Notes under the pieces: generated by a model
Told to the model about the DNA's origin: nothing
What the model saw: only the letters and a program-made list of their open reading frames with translations
The model's database searches: none
Assembly: GCA_017623455.1 (NCBI GenBank)
Contig: JAGAPA010000026.1
Location: 1-44,076 of the forward strand
DNA length: 44,076 nucleotides
Reading direction: 5' to 3'
Source of the DNA: Clostridia bacterium
Lineage (GTDB): Bacteria; Bacillota; Clostridia; Christensenellales; Pumilibacteraceae
Shown here: piece by piece, positions 35,501 to 43,773 of the stretch
Layout: every line of letters starts with the position of its first letter
Numbering within the stretch: the stretch's first letter is position 1
Program-made: the position numbers and the translations under genes

Positions 35501-35771
35501 CCGTGGGAAGCTCTCCAAACTTACTCTTGTTGTAGCTTAAGCTGTGCACAACGGTATATGCAATGTCGGAAGCATTAGTTTCATTGCTGTCTGTAACCGT
35601 AGTGAAACCTGCAATACTGCTATCGAAAGTAGATCCGATATCGGATACCGAATCGACAACTTCTGCACGCGCCGTAGCGGGAGCAAACATGAATGTCAAC
35701 GCAAAAACGAAGGACATTGCAAGCATGGCCAGTGTGGCAATACATTTTTTAAACGATGAAGTCTTTGTCAT
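32535..35771 (-). CDS. Large surface protein: four beta-sandwich-like units, membrane anchor, charged cytoplasmic tail
   Basis: A 1078-residue protein that I do not recognise. A signal peptide ends at ATARA, cleaved after residue 36. The outside part shows four related units of about 200 residues, each with a core strand like FYRISV, FYLITV, YYKVTV or YYKVIV and a later segment on ligand-like Asp or Gly turns, resembling jelly-roll carbohydrate-binding folds. One membrane segment lies near residues 920-942, followed by about 135 residues rich in Glu, Lys and Asp with no known domain. There is no LPXTG sorting signal, so it is held by the membrane helix. The ATG follows AAAGGTG. A consensus-like promoter lies at 35845-35873. 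Confidence 0.75.
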   Translation of the reverse strand: MTKTSSFKKCIATLAMLAMSFVFALTFMFAPATARAEVVDSVSDIGSTFDSSIAGFTTVTDSNETNASDIAYTVVHSLSYNKSKFGELPTGLTSNQSGGYALIKTSPNSGAQPVFAGLTSASFTLKMDSFYRISVDINAQSESAQGGAVVKLASTNNSIYLLNGASNKFITTNGTWSKYTLFIATSQFENMDATINLTLGDIDGTRCLGYAAFDNLEVDLLDFAGFESALNSFNNGNLPCSYVEDMRKKDTATIENFDSAAYTTTGNIYTHSVNIDGPSSFKADGNTAIAITNREEGVSAYGTVEINKNDPISFNKVSSTTSGFYLITVATKGEDFVGTASVTLNFKSKDSSVDKYKTFSVAAITDNTNVCHNNWRKNYFIVKSSVISDNLGFFSVEYGNDSSLCTGTLFIDEIEITSIKFADYGKYSSDLTTASVVCDFDSSLDDTTGINGAFYQLRTDYYDVLRPNLWSITTQSEEIEYSLVSKESTGYAFSKPSFELDANNPIGNVVRIASNTETVFTLDSQAVELAATDAISYYKVTVLAASKNLSGAGAATLSLVDTNGDAYAAIKITGTNAPTLYTFNIKAKDSASFYIRCSMGDTTFGKEFGGKGELYIARITYTKNTEEGYLSLVGSDNSETINFYYDNFNDFTLYNKNDVGDIKNASEHIATIENASNGEAKHGIVELDKVNVAGHEMAATALMPGYPNRPALDPYLFGEERLNRTYGFSVKDSNATLTIKKSQTMALPAGDESDEETNASSYYKVIVSARVIVTGDYGLTIGLINTSNSEVIAQISDITDTRIYEDLSADEGEPKIIRDQFVDFEFYVMLNDTDVSFQIFMKFGGERHTQKTSGFVLFQGYQLTPSHEAEYEAAVNNTKNGSFFFDSATETYKYGATKDLSVKKETGKTTATTTYNSNDTWYLIPSILFGVLLIVAVAGFFIKKLVEKIKEKKEKNAPAEVDKTPAYAKRVDYSRLPEKEEGTQKSEEKSETDANIDEFDEDYDMYAVHEIKAPEKTEKVEKETLSDELSDDAPSTDSTVTETASEEKPAQTEAPVQEKKEEPVKNKVEKPQSDEFDD

Positions 35772-35844
35772 TTTTACACCTTTATTATAAGAATTTTATT
35801 TTTGTTTTTTATATTACGCCAAAGTAGGCGCAAACACAGTCACT

Positions 35845-35873
35845 ATTATATAATATTTTGAACTATTTTGCAA
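35845..35873 (-). promoter_or_regulatory. Promoter of the large surface protein
   Basis: On the minus strand TTGCAA (35868-35873) and TATAAT (35845-35850) have a 17-bp spacer. The predicted leader is about 65 nt. Confidence 0.65.
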
Positions 35874-35960
35874 TCGTTTTTGACCGCTTTGGAGAAATAA
35901 ATTATATATTTTTAATAATATATATTTAATTTGTGTCTTTTTGGTCAAAACTATAACGGT

Positions 35961-36323
35961 ATGAAAAAGTTTTTGCACGTAATATTGTATATTGTAACAG
36001 CTCTTTGCGTTGGGTTTGTTAACGGTTTTTTTGGAGGCGGAGGAGGAATGTTGTTGGTACCGCTGTTGATTTATTTGGCGAAGCTTCCCGAAAAGCAAGC
36101 TCACGCTACAGCAATACCTATAATTCTTCCGGTGAGTATTGCCAGTGGAATAACGTATGCGGTTCAGGGAATATTTTCTCTTTCGGCTTTTATACCTACT
36201 ACGTTGGGAGTCGTTTGCGGAGGAGTGGTGGGTGCGCTGTTACTAAAAAAGCTACCGCCGTTTGTTACGTCGATAGTATTTTCACTTCTTATGATAGTCG
36301 CAGGCGTGCGTATGTTTATATGA
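35961..36323 (+). CDS. Half-size TauE/SafE (TSUP) family membrane protein 1
   Basis: A 120-residue protein with about four hydrophobic segments. The N-terminal helix pair contains GFVNGFFGGGGGMLLVPLL, the repeat signature of TSUP transporters, which export sulfite or other sulfur- and carbon-containing anions. Full-length members have two such repeats in about 250 residues; this has one. A second half-size gene begins 90 bases later. The ATG at 35961 has a weak binding site. A heterodimer with the next protein is inferred. Confidence 0.75.
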   Translation: MKKFLHVILYIVTALCVGFVNGFFGGGGGMLLVPLLIYLAKLPEKQAHATAIPIILPVSIASGITYAVQGIFSLSAFIPTTLGVVCGGVVGALLLKKLPPFVTSIVFSLLMIVAGVRMFI

Positions 36324-36413
36324 AACGCAGAATAAAGCAAGGTGTATGATGTTGCAAAATGTGGCATACGTATGTGTGAAAACGTGTAAAAAACTAAAAA
36401 AATTGAGGTGTTT

Positions 36414-36797
36414 ATGGAAATAATTATAATGATTGCGGTTGCTTTTATCGGAGGCGTTGTAGGAGGTATGGGAATGGGCGGCGGAACGTTGCTTATTCCT
36501 CTTCTTACTGTTTTTTGTTCGGTTCCCCAGCATTTGGCGCAAAGCTTAAATCTGCTTGCGTTTATTCCCATGTCTGTAGTTGCAGTGATTTTGCATGCTA
36601 AAAACAAATTAATAGAGTTTCCGTACTTGTTGCTTGGGATACCGGCTTTATTAAGCTCGGTTTTTGCTTCGTTTTTGGCAAACAACTCGTCGCCTGACGT
36701 TTTAAGAAAGGGTTTTGGAATATTTTTAGCGATATTAGGAATTGTGAATTTAGCAGTCGTCCTGATAAAAAAATACAAAGAGAAGAAAGAGAAATAA
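36414..36797 (+). CDS. Half-size TauE/SafE (TSUP) family membrane protein 2
   Basis: A 127-residue partner with the same repeat signature, GGVVGGMGMGGGTLLIPLL, about four hydrophobic segments and a short basic C-terminal tail. The ATG at 36414 follows GAGG by 5 bases. It is not a frameshift fragment of the preceding gene: each of the two has its own complete N-terminal motif. The substrate of the presumed pair is unknown. Confidence 0.78.
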   Translation: MEIIIMIAVAFIGGVVGGMGMGGGTLLIPLLTVFCSVPQHLAQSLNLLAFIPMSVVAVILHAKNKLIEFPYLLLGIPALLSSVFASFLANNSSPDVLRKGFGIFLAILGIVNLAVVLIKKYKEKKEK

Positions 36798-36863
36798 AAG
36801 GTCAAAGCTATTTTTTACAAGATAAGTTTTAGAGTATATTTTATCGGCAAGTTACTGTGAACG

Positions 36864-36886
36864 GTCTTTGCGGTAAAGATTTTTTA
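36864..36886 (+). terminator. Weak terminator after the TSUP pair
   Basis: A 5-bp TCTTT/AAAGA hairpin (36865-36869 with 36875-36879) is followed by six T. Confidence 0.4.
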
Positions 36887-36908
36887 TTGCGAGATTTCCT
36901 TGAAATGC

Positions 36909-36937
36909 TTTACAAAATAAGTCAAGTTTGATATAAT
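36909..36937 (+). promoter_or_regulatory. Promoter of the rnf operon
   Basis: TTTACA (36909-36914) and TATAAT (36932-36937) have a 17-bp spacer. A perfect palindrome AGTGTACACT at 36950-36959 lies just past the predicted start near 36944 and could be an operator. Confidence 0.7.
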
Positions 36938-36995
36938 ATATACTTGCATAGTGTACACTTGAATTGTATACCGATTTGAGTATTGGAGGTTAAAC

Positions 36996-38297
36996 TTGAA
37001 ATATACGTTTAAAAAGGGAGTACATCCCGATTCAGCCAAGGGGGCGTCGTCGGCAAAATCAATAGAAAGAATGCCAGCGCCTGAAAAAGTGAGTATTTCT
37101 TTGGCTCAGCATATAGGAAAGCCTGCCGTTCCCGCAGTACAAGTAGGCGACACGGTAAAGGCAGGTCAGCTTATAGCTTGCGCTGACGGCTTCGTTTCGG
37201 CAAATATTTATTCGTCCGTTTCCGGTACCGTCGTAAGCATATCCGAAATGAGGGCGACTCCTGTCGGAAAGTGTGAACATATCGTCATTGCAAACGACGG
37301 AGCATACGAAACGGTAACTTTACCCGCTTTGGACAATCCCACTAAAGAAGAGATTATAGAGCGCGTCAAGCTTGCAGGTATCGTAGGAATGGGAGGAGCA
37401 GGATTCCCCACCCACGTTAAGCTCATGCCCAAAGACAAGGTTGATACGCTTATCATAAATGCTGCAGAGTGTGAGCCTTACATAACGTGCGATCATAGAA
37501 TAATGCTTGAGTATACCGAGCAGTTTGTTGAGGGTGCTCGTTTGCTCATGAAGGCATTGGCTCTTGATAAAGTTTATATTGGAGTCGAAACCAATAAGCC
37601 CGACGCAATTGACGCGTTGAAAGCATACGTATTGGATAAAAACATTACGGACGTAGTTGTTGTTCCCCTAAAGCCCAAGTATCCGCAAGGCGCGGAAAAA
37701 CAGCTTATCTATGCGGTAACAAAGCGTAAAGTACCCGTTGGCGGACTTCCTTCGGCAGTGGGTTGCGTCGTTGACAACGTACATACCGCCCTATCTACAT
37801 ATCAAGCGGTTGTGGAAGGAAAACCCCTCTACGAGCGCATCATGACGGTTACGGGTGACGGAATAAAAGAGCCTAAAAACTTGTTGGTAAGTTCCGGAAC
37901 ACTTTACGATAACGTATTGCAGTATTGCGGTGGTTTTAATTCCGAAAACGTAGCTAAGCTTATAAGCGGTGGTCCTATGATGGGTATATCGGTTATGAAC
38001 GGAGAATGTGCAACTACCAAAACTACCAGTTGTTTGCTTGTTCTTACGCCAAGCGGTGCAAACCTTACCGATCCCACTGAGTGTATAAATTGTTCTAAAT
38101 GCGCTTCGGTGTGCCCGATGAATCTTATGCCTATGTTTATTGATAGCGCTCTTGCCAACGCAGATATTGACACTACGGTTAAATACGGCGTAATGTCTTG
38201 TATCGAGTGCGGATGTTGTGCGTTTATATGTCCTGCTTCCCGTCCTCTTGTCCAGACGATGAAGCTTGCGAAAAAGAAGATTAAGGAGAGAAAGTAA
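36996..38297 (+). CDS. rnfC: RnfC, electron-input subunit of the ferredoxin:NAD+ oxidoreductase complex
   Basis: A 433-residue peripheral subunit that passes electrons between NADH and the membrane core. It has GMGGAGFPTHVK in the FMN/NAD region, and two [4Fe-4S] sites, CINCSKCASVCP and CIECGCCAFICP, near the C-terminus. The TTG at 36996 follows GGAGG by 7 bases and matches the family N-terminus (GVHP). It leads the operon C-D-G-E-A-B, as in Clostridia; the complex pumps Na+ or H+ using reduced ferredoxin. Confidence 0.96.
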   Translation: MKYTFKKGVHPDSAKGASSAKSIERMPAPEKVSISLAQHIGKPAVPAVQVGDTVKAGQLIACADGFVSANIYSSVSGTVVSISEMRATPVGKCEHIVIANDGAYETVTLPALDNPTKEEIIERVKLAGIVGMGGAGFPTHVKLMPKDKVDTLIINAAECEPYITCDHRIMLEYTEQFVEGARLLMKALALDKVYIGVETNKPDAIDALKAYVLDKNITDVVVVPLKPKYPQGAEKQLIYAVTKRKVPVGGLPSAVGCVVDNVHTALSTYQAVVEGKPLYERIMTVTGDGIKEPKNLLVSSGTLYDNVLQYCGGFNSENVAKLISGGPMMGISVMNGECATTKTTSCLLVLTPSGANLTDPTECINCSKCASVCPMNLMPMFIDSALANADIDTTVKYGVMSCIECGCCAFICPASRPLVQTMKLAKKKIKERK

Positions 38298-38298
38298 T

Positions 38299-39339
38299 AT
38301 GGATAAATTCATAGTATCTACCTCGCCTCACGTAAAAGCAAAGAGAAACACAACCCGCTCAATCATGTTTGAGGTGCTGATTGCTCTTTTACCTCTCGTG
38401 GCTGTGGCAACGGTGTTTTACGGATATCACGTCATAATAAACGTTGCCGTTTGCTGTTTATCCTGTTTTGGATTTGAGCTTTTATACGAGAAATTATTAA
38501 AAAGAAAGGAATTTAGCTTCAAAAAAGCTTCCGTACATAACCTTTCTTGTTTTGTAACCGCGGTAATTCTTGCGCTTAATTTGCCTACCACAATGAAGAT
38601 TTGGGGGCTTAACGTGGTAAGCGGAAGCACAGTTATAATATCATTCGATATAATAATTGCATGCATCTTAGGTTCGCTGTTTGCTATCGTTATCGTAAAA
38701 CAGCTTTTCGGCGGAATAGGAAAAAATTTCATAAATCCTGCTCTTGGCGCAAGAGTTTTCCTGTTCTTGTGCTTTGGCGCGGCTTTTGCGTCAGTCGCTT
38801 CCATGTTTGACGCTACAACGTCAGCAACTTGGCTTTCTGTTAAAAACGAAGTAACGGGAGGAATGCTCCTGTCCATGCTTTTGGGAACGACAGGCAGTGC
38901 TGCTGTCGGTGAAACTTGCGTTATTGCGCTTGCCGTATCTTACGTTTACTTGTCCGTGCGTAAAATCATTGATTGGAAACTTCCTCTCGTAATCGTAGCG
39001 TCGGGATTCGTGTTTGCAATCTTGTTCGACGGCGTAGTAAACGGTCTTGAGGGAGTCAGCCTCATCAATAACGCTTTGGCTCACGTTTTGTCCGGCGGTC
39101 TTATCTTTGGCGCGGTGTTCATGGCAACCGACTACGCAACAAGTCCCAATACAAATGCAGGCAGAATCATTTTCGGAATAGGTATTGGACTTATAACGAT
39201 GCTTATTCGTTGTTTTGCATCATATCCGGAAGGAATGAGCTTTGCTATTCTCATTATGAATATCGTAACTCCCCTTATTGATAAGTACGTATATCCCAAG
39301 CCCTTTGGTTCTCAAAAAAAGGCAAAGGAGGATAAATAA
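38299..39339 (+). CDS. rnfD: RnfD, membrane flavin subunit
   Basis: A 346-residue membrane protein with many helices, carrying covalently bound FMN in this family. The region DATTSATWLS matches the position of the flavin-bearing threonine, though the residues differ somewhat from the usual (S/T)GAT pattern. DYATSPNT near the C-terminus is conserved. AAGGAG precedes the ATG at 38299, one base after the rnfC stop. Confidence 0.94.
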   Translation: MDKFIVSTSPHVKAKRNTTRSIMFEVLIALLPLVAVATVFYGYHVIINVAVCCLSCFGFELLYEKLLKRKEFSFKKASVHNLSCFVTAVILALNLPTTMKIWGLNVVSGSTVIISFDIIIACILGSLFAIVIVKQLFGGIGKNFINPALGARVFLFLCFGAAFASVASMFDATTSATWLSVKNEVTGGMLLSMLLGTTGSAAVGETCVIALAVSYVYLSVRKIIDWKLPLVIVASGFVFAILFDGVVNGLEGVSLINNALAHVLSGGLIFGAVFMATDYATSPNTNAGRIIFGIGIGLITMLIRCFASYPEGMSFAILIMNIVTPLIDKYVYPKPFGSQKKAKEDK

Positions 39340-40047
39340 ATGAAAGCTTCCACAAAAAACGTAATTAAGTCAATAGCGGTGCTTTCGGTTATTGCGCTTG
39401 TGTGCGTAGCTATTCTTTCGCTTGCAAACGTATTCCTCAAAAAAGAAGTAACGTTAGATAAGGCTACGGTAAAGTTCCTTAACGAAAAATTTGCAACTAC
39501 AGCGCCTACGACAACCGGAACGGATAGTGATACGGCATATAACGAAGACTATTTCGTAATGCTTACCGACGGTGAGCTTAGCAACGCTTCGGGCTATACG
39601 TATAAGAGTTTTAAGTCAAATTCGTCCAATTACGTAAGCGCAATATATTATGCTCAAAAAGGTGCTAACGAGGGTGTGTATTATATAGAAAGTGTTTCTG
39701 TGGGATATCAAAACCCAATTAGCGTAGTGGTTTCATTTGTTATAGATAACGGTGATTTTTCCATACAGAATATTGCTGTAAAAGAACAGCGCGAAGATTT
39801 TGGTGACAGAAAAACACAGGTTCTAAACCCCGAAACGTTCTTCTATTACGTAAGCTTGGTAAAATCCGATGAGGATATGAATATTACTGATGCAGATATT
39901 ATTGCCGCAACGGGCGCAACCACTAAAAAATCCGTAGCAGGACTTAATAGAGCCGTAACGCGCGCAATCGATACAATGAACAAGATTTACACCAAATCCG
40001 ATGAGATTAAAGCGGAAATAAACAAGAGAGGTGGTCAAAATGGATAA
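39340..40047 (+). CDS. rnfG: RnfG, extracytoplasmic flavin subunit
   Basis: A 235-residue protein anchored by one N-terminal helix. The flavinylation motif TGATT is at residues 191-195 with FMN expected on Thr194; attachment needs the ApbE transferase, not seen in this window. RnfG and RnfD carry electrons across the membrane. AAAGGAGG precedes the ATG, which directly follows the rnfD stop. It overlaps rnfE by 8 bases. Confidence 0.94.
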   Translation: MKASTKNVIKSIAVLSVIALVCVAILSLANVFLKKEVTLDKATVKFLNEKFATTAPTTTGTDSDTAYNEDYFVMLTDGELSNASGYTYKSFKSNSSNYVSAIYYAQKGANEGVYYIESVSVGYQNPISVVVSFVIDNGDFSIQNIAVKEQREDFGDRKTQVLNPETFFYYVSLVKSDEDMNITDADIIAATGATTKKSVAGLNRAVTRAIDTMNKIYTKSDEIKAEINKRGGQNG

Positions 40048-40672
40048 GAAAACTAAAGACACTCTTTTGGGTGGAATAATCAATAACCCCGTATTCGTGC
40101 TGGTTCTCGGAACCTGTCCTACGATAGCAAAGAGTACTAATATCTCCAATGGTATAGGACTTGGACTTGCAACCCTTTTCGTGTTGCTTTGTTCCAACGT
40201 GTTCATATCGCTCTTGAGAAAAACTATTCCCGGTGAAGTTAGACTTCCTGCGTACATTGTAATAATTGCAACGTTCGTAACTGTAGTTCAGCTTTTTGTA
40301 GCAAAGTTTTTGCCCGATCTTGATAAATCAATAGGCGCGTTTATTCCGCTTATCGTAGTAAACTGTATAATTTTGGGAAGAGCTGAGGCTTTTGCTGCAA
40401 AGAACAACGTGCTTTTGTCGGCAATAGACGGTGTGTCAATGGGCTTGGGCTTTACGCTTGCGCTCATATTGCTTGGCGCGATAAGACAATTTCTTTCAGA
40501 GGTTTGTAAGCTGACGTTCTTCGTGTCGTCTGCAGGCGGATTTATGATCTTTGGTCTTGTTATGGCGGCATTCAACTACGTTATAACGGCAATAAACAAC
40601 AAAGCGTTTTCCAAAAAGGTTTTGCTTGATATGAAGGCGCCTAAAGCGGAAGACGTAAAGGAGGCAGAGTAA
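40040..40672 (+). CDS. rnfE: RnfE, integral membrane subunit
   Basis: A 210-residue membrane protein with six helices. The cysteines in LGTCP and VNCIILGRAEAFA are conserved; together with RnfA they hold a shared iron-sulfur centre inside the membrane. The ATG at 40040 lies within the rnfG 3' end behind GAGAGG. Confidence 0.95.
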   Translation: MDKKTKDTLLGGIINNPVFVLVLGTCPTIAKSTNISNGIGLGLATLFVLLCSNVFISLLRKTIPGEVRLPAYIVIIATFVTVVQLFVAKFLPDLDKSIGAFIPLIVVNCIILGRAEAFAAKNNVLLSAIDGVSMGLGFTLALILLGAIRQFLSEVCKLTFFVSSAGGFMIFGLVMAAFNYVITAINNKAFSKKVLLDMKAPKAEDVKEAE

Positions 40673-40673
40673 T

Positions 40674-41261
40674 ATGAGTATTACGCAAATTCTCTCTATA
40701 GTTGTAGCAGGGTTGCTTACGAACAATATCGTACTTTCGCAAACTTTGGGTATTTGTCCTTTCCTTGGTGTAAGCAAAAAGACAGATTCTGCTGTGGGAA
40801 TGGGCTTTGCGGTGACGTTCGTGCTCCTCATTGCATCCGTTGTTTGTTGGGCTTTGTATACGTATGTATTGCTTCCGTTAGAAATAGAATACCTTCAGAC
40901 GATAGTATTCATTCTTATTATCGCGGTACTTGTTCAGATTTTAGATATCGTTCTAAAAAAATTAAGTCCCTCGCTTTATAATTCTCTTGGCGTATATCTT
41001 GCGCTTATTACAACAAACTGCGCAGTGCTGGGAACGGCAAACGTAGTAATAAACGACGGGCTTGGAATTATAGAAACTATTATTCATTCGGTATCCGTAG
41101 GTCTTGGTTTTACTCTCGCGCTTATTTTGATGGCTGGAGTAAGAGAAAGAATAGACAATAATTCGGCTATTCCCAAATGTTTCAAAGGTCTTCCCATAGC
41201 TCTTGTGACGGCGGCTCTTATGTCAATGGCATTTGCAGGATTTGCAGGCTTCAGTTTTTAA
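40674..41261 (+). CDS. rnfA: RnfA, integral membrane subunit
   Basis: A 195-residue membrane protein homologous to RnfE in inverted topology. LGICPFLGVSKK and TTNCAVLG hold the conserved cysteines. AAAGGAGG precedes the ATG, one base after the rnfE stop. Confidence 0.96.
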   Translation: MSITQILSIVVAGLLTNNIVLSQTLGICPFLGVSKKTDSAVGMGFAVTFVLLIASVVCWALYTYVLLPLEIEYLQTIVFILIIAVLVQILDIVLKKLSPSLYNSLGVYLALITTNCAVLGTANVVINDGLGIIETIIHSVSVGLGFTLALILMAGVRERIDNNSAIPKCFKGLPIALVTAALMSMAFAGFAGFSF

Positions 41262-41273
41262 GGAGGGTAATTT

Positions 41274-42086
41274 ATGAACGGAAATATATTTATGTTATAC
41301 GTATTCCCAGCCCTCTTAATTGCGGTTATATCGGGAGTGCTTGCGTTTTTGCTTGCATACCTTGGTAAAAAACTCGCGGTAAAAAAGGACGAAAGAATTG
41401 ACAAAGTAAAAGATTGTCTAGCGGGCGCTAACTGTGGAGGCTGTGGTTATGCAGGATGCGCGGCTTTTGCCGAGGCTTTAGTAAAGGGCGAAACAACTCT
41501 TGATAAATGTTCGGCAACCGACGTTGAAAGCAAAACGGAAATAGCAAAAACTTTGGGTGTGGAAGTAGGAGATACAACTCGAACAATAGCAGTCGTTCAT
41601 TGTATGGGCGGTGATGCTTGTGGTGTTAAATACACCTATCAGGGCTATTATTCGTGTGAGAGCGAGGCTCTTTTGTCGGGCGGAAACAAGGCTTGCGCCT
41701 TTGGATGTTTAGGTCTTGGAACTTGTAAGGCGGCATGTCCTTACGATGCTATTTCGGTAACTGAAGGAGTGGCAAAGGTTGATTATAAAAAATGTCGCAG
41801 TTGCGGTGCTTGCGTGGTAAAATGCCCCAAGCTTCTTATCGATAGAATTCCGGCAACCGCTAAAGTATACGTGGCTTGCTCTTCGCATTGTAAAGGTAAA
41901 GACGTAATAGGCGCTTGCAAAAAAGGTTGTATAGGATGTACGAAATGCGCAAAAGTTTGCCCAAATGGTGCAATAACAATGCAGGAAAACTTGCCTGTGA
42001 TAGACTATAGCAAGTGCACGGGTTGCGGATTGTGCAAAGACAGTTGTCCGAGAAAATGCATACTTTCGTTTCCAAATGAGAAATAA
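41274..42086 (+). CDS. rnfB: RnfB, multi-cluster ferredoxin subunit
   Basis: A 270-residue protein with one N-terminal helix, then the CGGCGYAGC cluster of RnfB (residues of about 50-80) and several [4Fe-4S] ferredoxin motifs: CKAACP, CRSCGACVVKCP, CIGCTKCAKVCP and CTGCGLCKDSCP. It accepts electrons from reduced ferredoxin. AAGGAGGG precedes the ATG. A strong terminator follows, closing the six-gene operon. Confidence 0.96.
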   Translation: MNGNIFMLYVFPALLIAVISGVLAFLLAYLGKKLAVKKDERIDKVKDCLAGANCGGCGYAGCAAFAEALVKGETTLDKCSATDVESKTEIAKTLGVEVGDTTRTIAVVHCMGGDACGVKYTYQGYYSCESEALLSGGNKACAFGCLGLGTCKAACPYDAISVTEGVAKVDYKKCRSCGACVVKCPKLLIDRIPATAKVYVACSSHCKGKDVIGACKKGCIGCTKCAKVCPNGAITMQENLPVIDYSKCTGCGLCKDSCPRKCILSFPNEK

Positions 42087-42133
42087 GTAAATAATATTAT
42101 CAAAAACTAACGTTTTTTTCAAAATTTCAACAC

Positions 42134-42170
42134 AAAAACTGTATAAGATAATACTTGTACGGTTTTTTAT
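42134..42170 (+). terminator. Intrinsic terminator of the rnf operon
   Basis: A 14-bp stem (42134-42147 with 42154-42167, including two G-U pairs) with a six-base loop and a T-rich tail. Confidence 0.85.
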
Positions 42171-42291
42171 TTTTCTTTAATAAAAAAGTTGATTTCATTC
42201 ATATTACAGGCGTAATTAGCATACTTTTATTACAGTAGAAAAAAGAAATATGCAATCGCCACGATAAGTCATATTTCGACAAAATCGAGCC

Positions 42292-42319
42292 TTGCAAATT
42301 GAGAATTACGTGTTATAAT
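42292..42319 (+). promoter_or_regulatory. Possible promoter of the deacetylase gene
   Basis: TTGCAA (42292-42297) and TATAAT (42314-42319) have a 16-bp spacer. The predicted start near 42326 would leave a leader of only about 10 nt that omits the GGAG at 42321-42324. Confidence 0.5.
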
Positions 42320-42335
42320 AGGAGTGTTCTTAAGA

Positions 42336-43094
42336 ATGAAATTAATTATAATAAAAAAGAAAACGGTAGCAGTTATTTCGGTACTTCTAACGGTGTTGAT
42401 TGCTTTTGTAATTGGATTTACGACGTTTACGTCAGCTCAAGCCGAACCGAGAAGAACGCCTATCTATTGCGTAAAAACCGATGAAAAAAAGGTGGCAATT
42501 TCGTTTGATGCATGCTGGGGCGCGGACAAAACGTTGGAAATTTTGTCAATGCTGACCAAGTTTGACATAGTAGCGAATTATTTTTGTGTATCCTCGTGGG
42601 CGGAAAAGTATGCCGACAAGCTTAAAACCTTATCCGATAGCGGTAGGGTGGAGGTGGGAACACATTCGGTTACACATTCGCACATGTCAAAAATGAGTAA
42701 ATCTCAAATAGAAAACGAGCTAACTCAGTCAAGTAATATTATAAAAAATATTACGGGTAAACAAGTTACGCTTTTCAGACCGCCTTACGGAGAATACAAC
42801 AATACGTTGATAGATGTATCTTTTAGTTTGGGATTATATCCTATTCAATGGGACATCGATTCATTGGATTGGAAAAATTTATCCGCAAACGAAATGGCAA
42901 CACGTATACTTTCGCGCGCAAAAGAAGGTAGTATAATTCTTATGCATAACGACGGTAAACATACGGTAGAAGCCTTACCTCTTATTATTATGGGGCTTAA
43001 AAACAAAGGCTATACCTTCGTGTTTATATCGGATCTCATCTACAAAGATAATTACACAATTGACAGCACGGGAAGGCAGATACCTACCGAATGA
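42336..43094 (+). CDS. Polysaccharide deacetylase (CE4/PdaB-like)
   Basis: A 252-residue protein with an N-terminal membrane/signal segment and a NodB-type deacetylase domain. Motif 1 is SFDACWG, the variant seen in PdaB-like sporulation enzymes, not TFDDG; motif 2 is GTHSVTH, motif 3 is RPPYGEYN, motif 4 lies at DIDSLDW and motif 5 at ILMHN. Such enzymes remove acetyl groups from peptidoglycan or other polysaccharides outside the membrane. The ATG at 42336 is preferred over the GTG at 42324, which falls within the GGAG site. It precedes the SSB-like gene by 10 bases. Confidence 0.85.
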   Translation: MKLIIIKKKTVAVISVLLTVLIAFVIGFTTFTSAQAEPRRTPIYCVKTDEKKVAISFDACWGADKTLEILSMLTKFDIVANYFCVSSWAEKYADKLKTLSDSGRVEVGTHSVTHSHMSKMSKSQIENELTQSSNIIKNITGKQVTLFRPPYGEYNNTLIDVSFSLGLYPIQWDIDSLDWKNLSANEMATRILSRAKEGSIILMHNDGKHTVEALPLIIMGLKNKGYTFVFISDLIYKDNYTIDSTGRQIPTE

Positions 43095-43104
43095 GGGAGA
43101 ACAC

Positions 43105-43773
43105 ATGGAAAACACAACGACAAACACAAACAAAGTATTTATTATGGGCGAGGTTGTATCAGAACCGGTATTTAGCCATGAAATGTATGGCGAAAGCTTT
43201 TACGAATTTAACGTATCGGTAAAAAGATTGAGCGGACAAAACGATACCGTTCCGGTAACCGCATCCGAAAGACTATTCGGTAAAGAAAAGCTGAAAGTAG
43301 GAGATAAGGTTGCAATCAACGGACAATTCCGAAGCTATAATAAATTAGTCGACAATAAAAGCAAATTGATGCTCACGGTTTTCGTTAAGGACTTTTTGCC
43401 GTACGACGAGAACGCTCAAAATCCAAATGATGCTCAGCTTACAGGTTACGTTTGCAAACCGCCAGTATACAGAACGACACCGTTTAACAGAGAAATTTGC
43501 GACGTATTATTGGCAATAAACCGCAGTTATAAAAAATCCGATTACATTCCTTGTATTGCTTGGGGACGAAACGCAAGATTTTCTCAAGATTTGGAGGTCG
43601 GCTGTCAGATTACCGTAAGCGGTAGGATACAAAGCAGAGAATACACCAAAAAGATAGGCGAAATAAGCGAAACGCGAGTTGCTTACGAGCTTTCTATAAG
43701 CAAGATTGTATGTGTAGGCAAGGAGGAAAACGAAGAAAGCGCTCAAACGGAAATAGAAGAACAGGCTCAGTAA
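43105..43773 (+). CDS. Single-stranded DNA-binding protein with two OB folds
   Basis: A 222-residue protein with two successive OB-fold domains, about 9-100 and 110-205, each showing the SSB pattern (KVFIMGEVVSEPVF and QLTGYVCKPPVYR followed by IPCIAWGRNA). The tail is acidic (EENEESAQ) but does not end in the DxxF tip of classic SSB. It probably binds single-stranded DNA as an accessory or specialised SSB. GGGAGA precedes the ATG. Confidence 0.8.
   Translation: MENTTTNTNKVFIMGEVVSEPVFSHEMYGESFYEFNVSVKRLSGQNDTVPVTASERLFGKEKLKVGDKVAINGQFRSYNKLVDNKSKLMLTVFVKDFLPYDENAQNPNDAQLTGYVCKPPVYRTTPFNREICDVLLAINRSYKKSDYIPCIAWGRNARFSQDLEVGCQITVSGRIQSREYTKKIGEISETRVAYELSISKIVCVGKEENEESAQTEIEEQAQ

Noticed and set aside
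35961-36797. A single TSUP gene broken by a frameshift
   Set aside because: The two frames are 90 bases apart, each with its own start and complete repeat signature.
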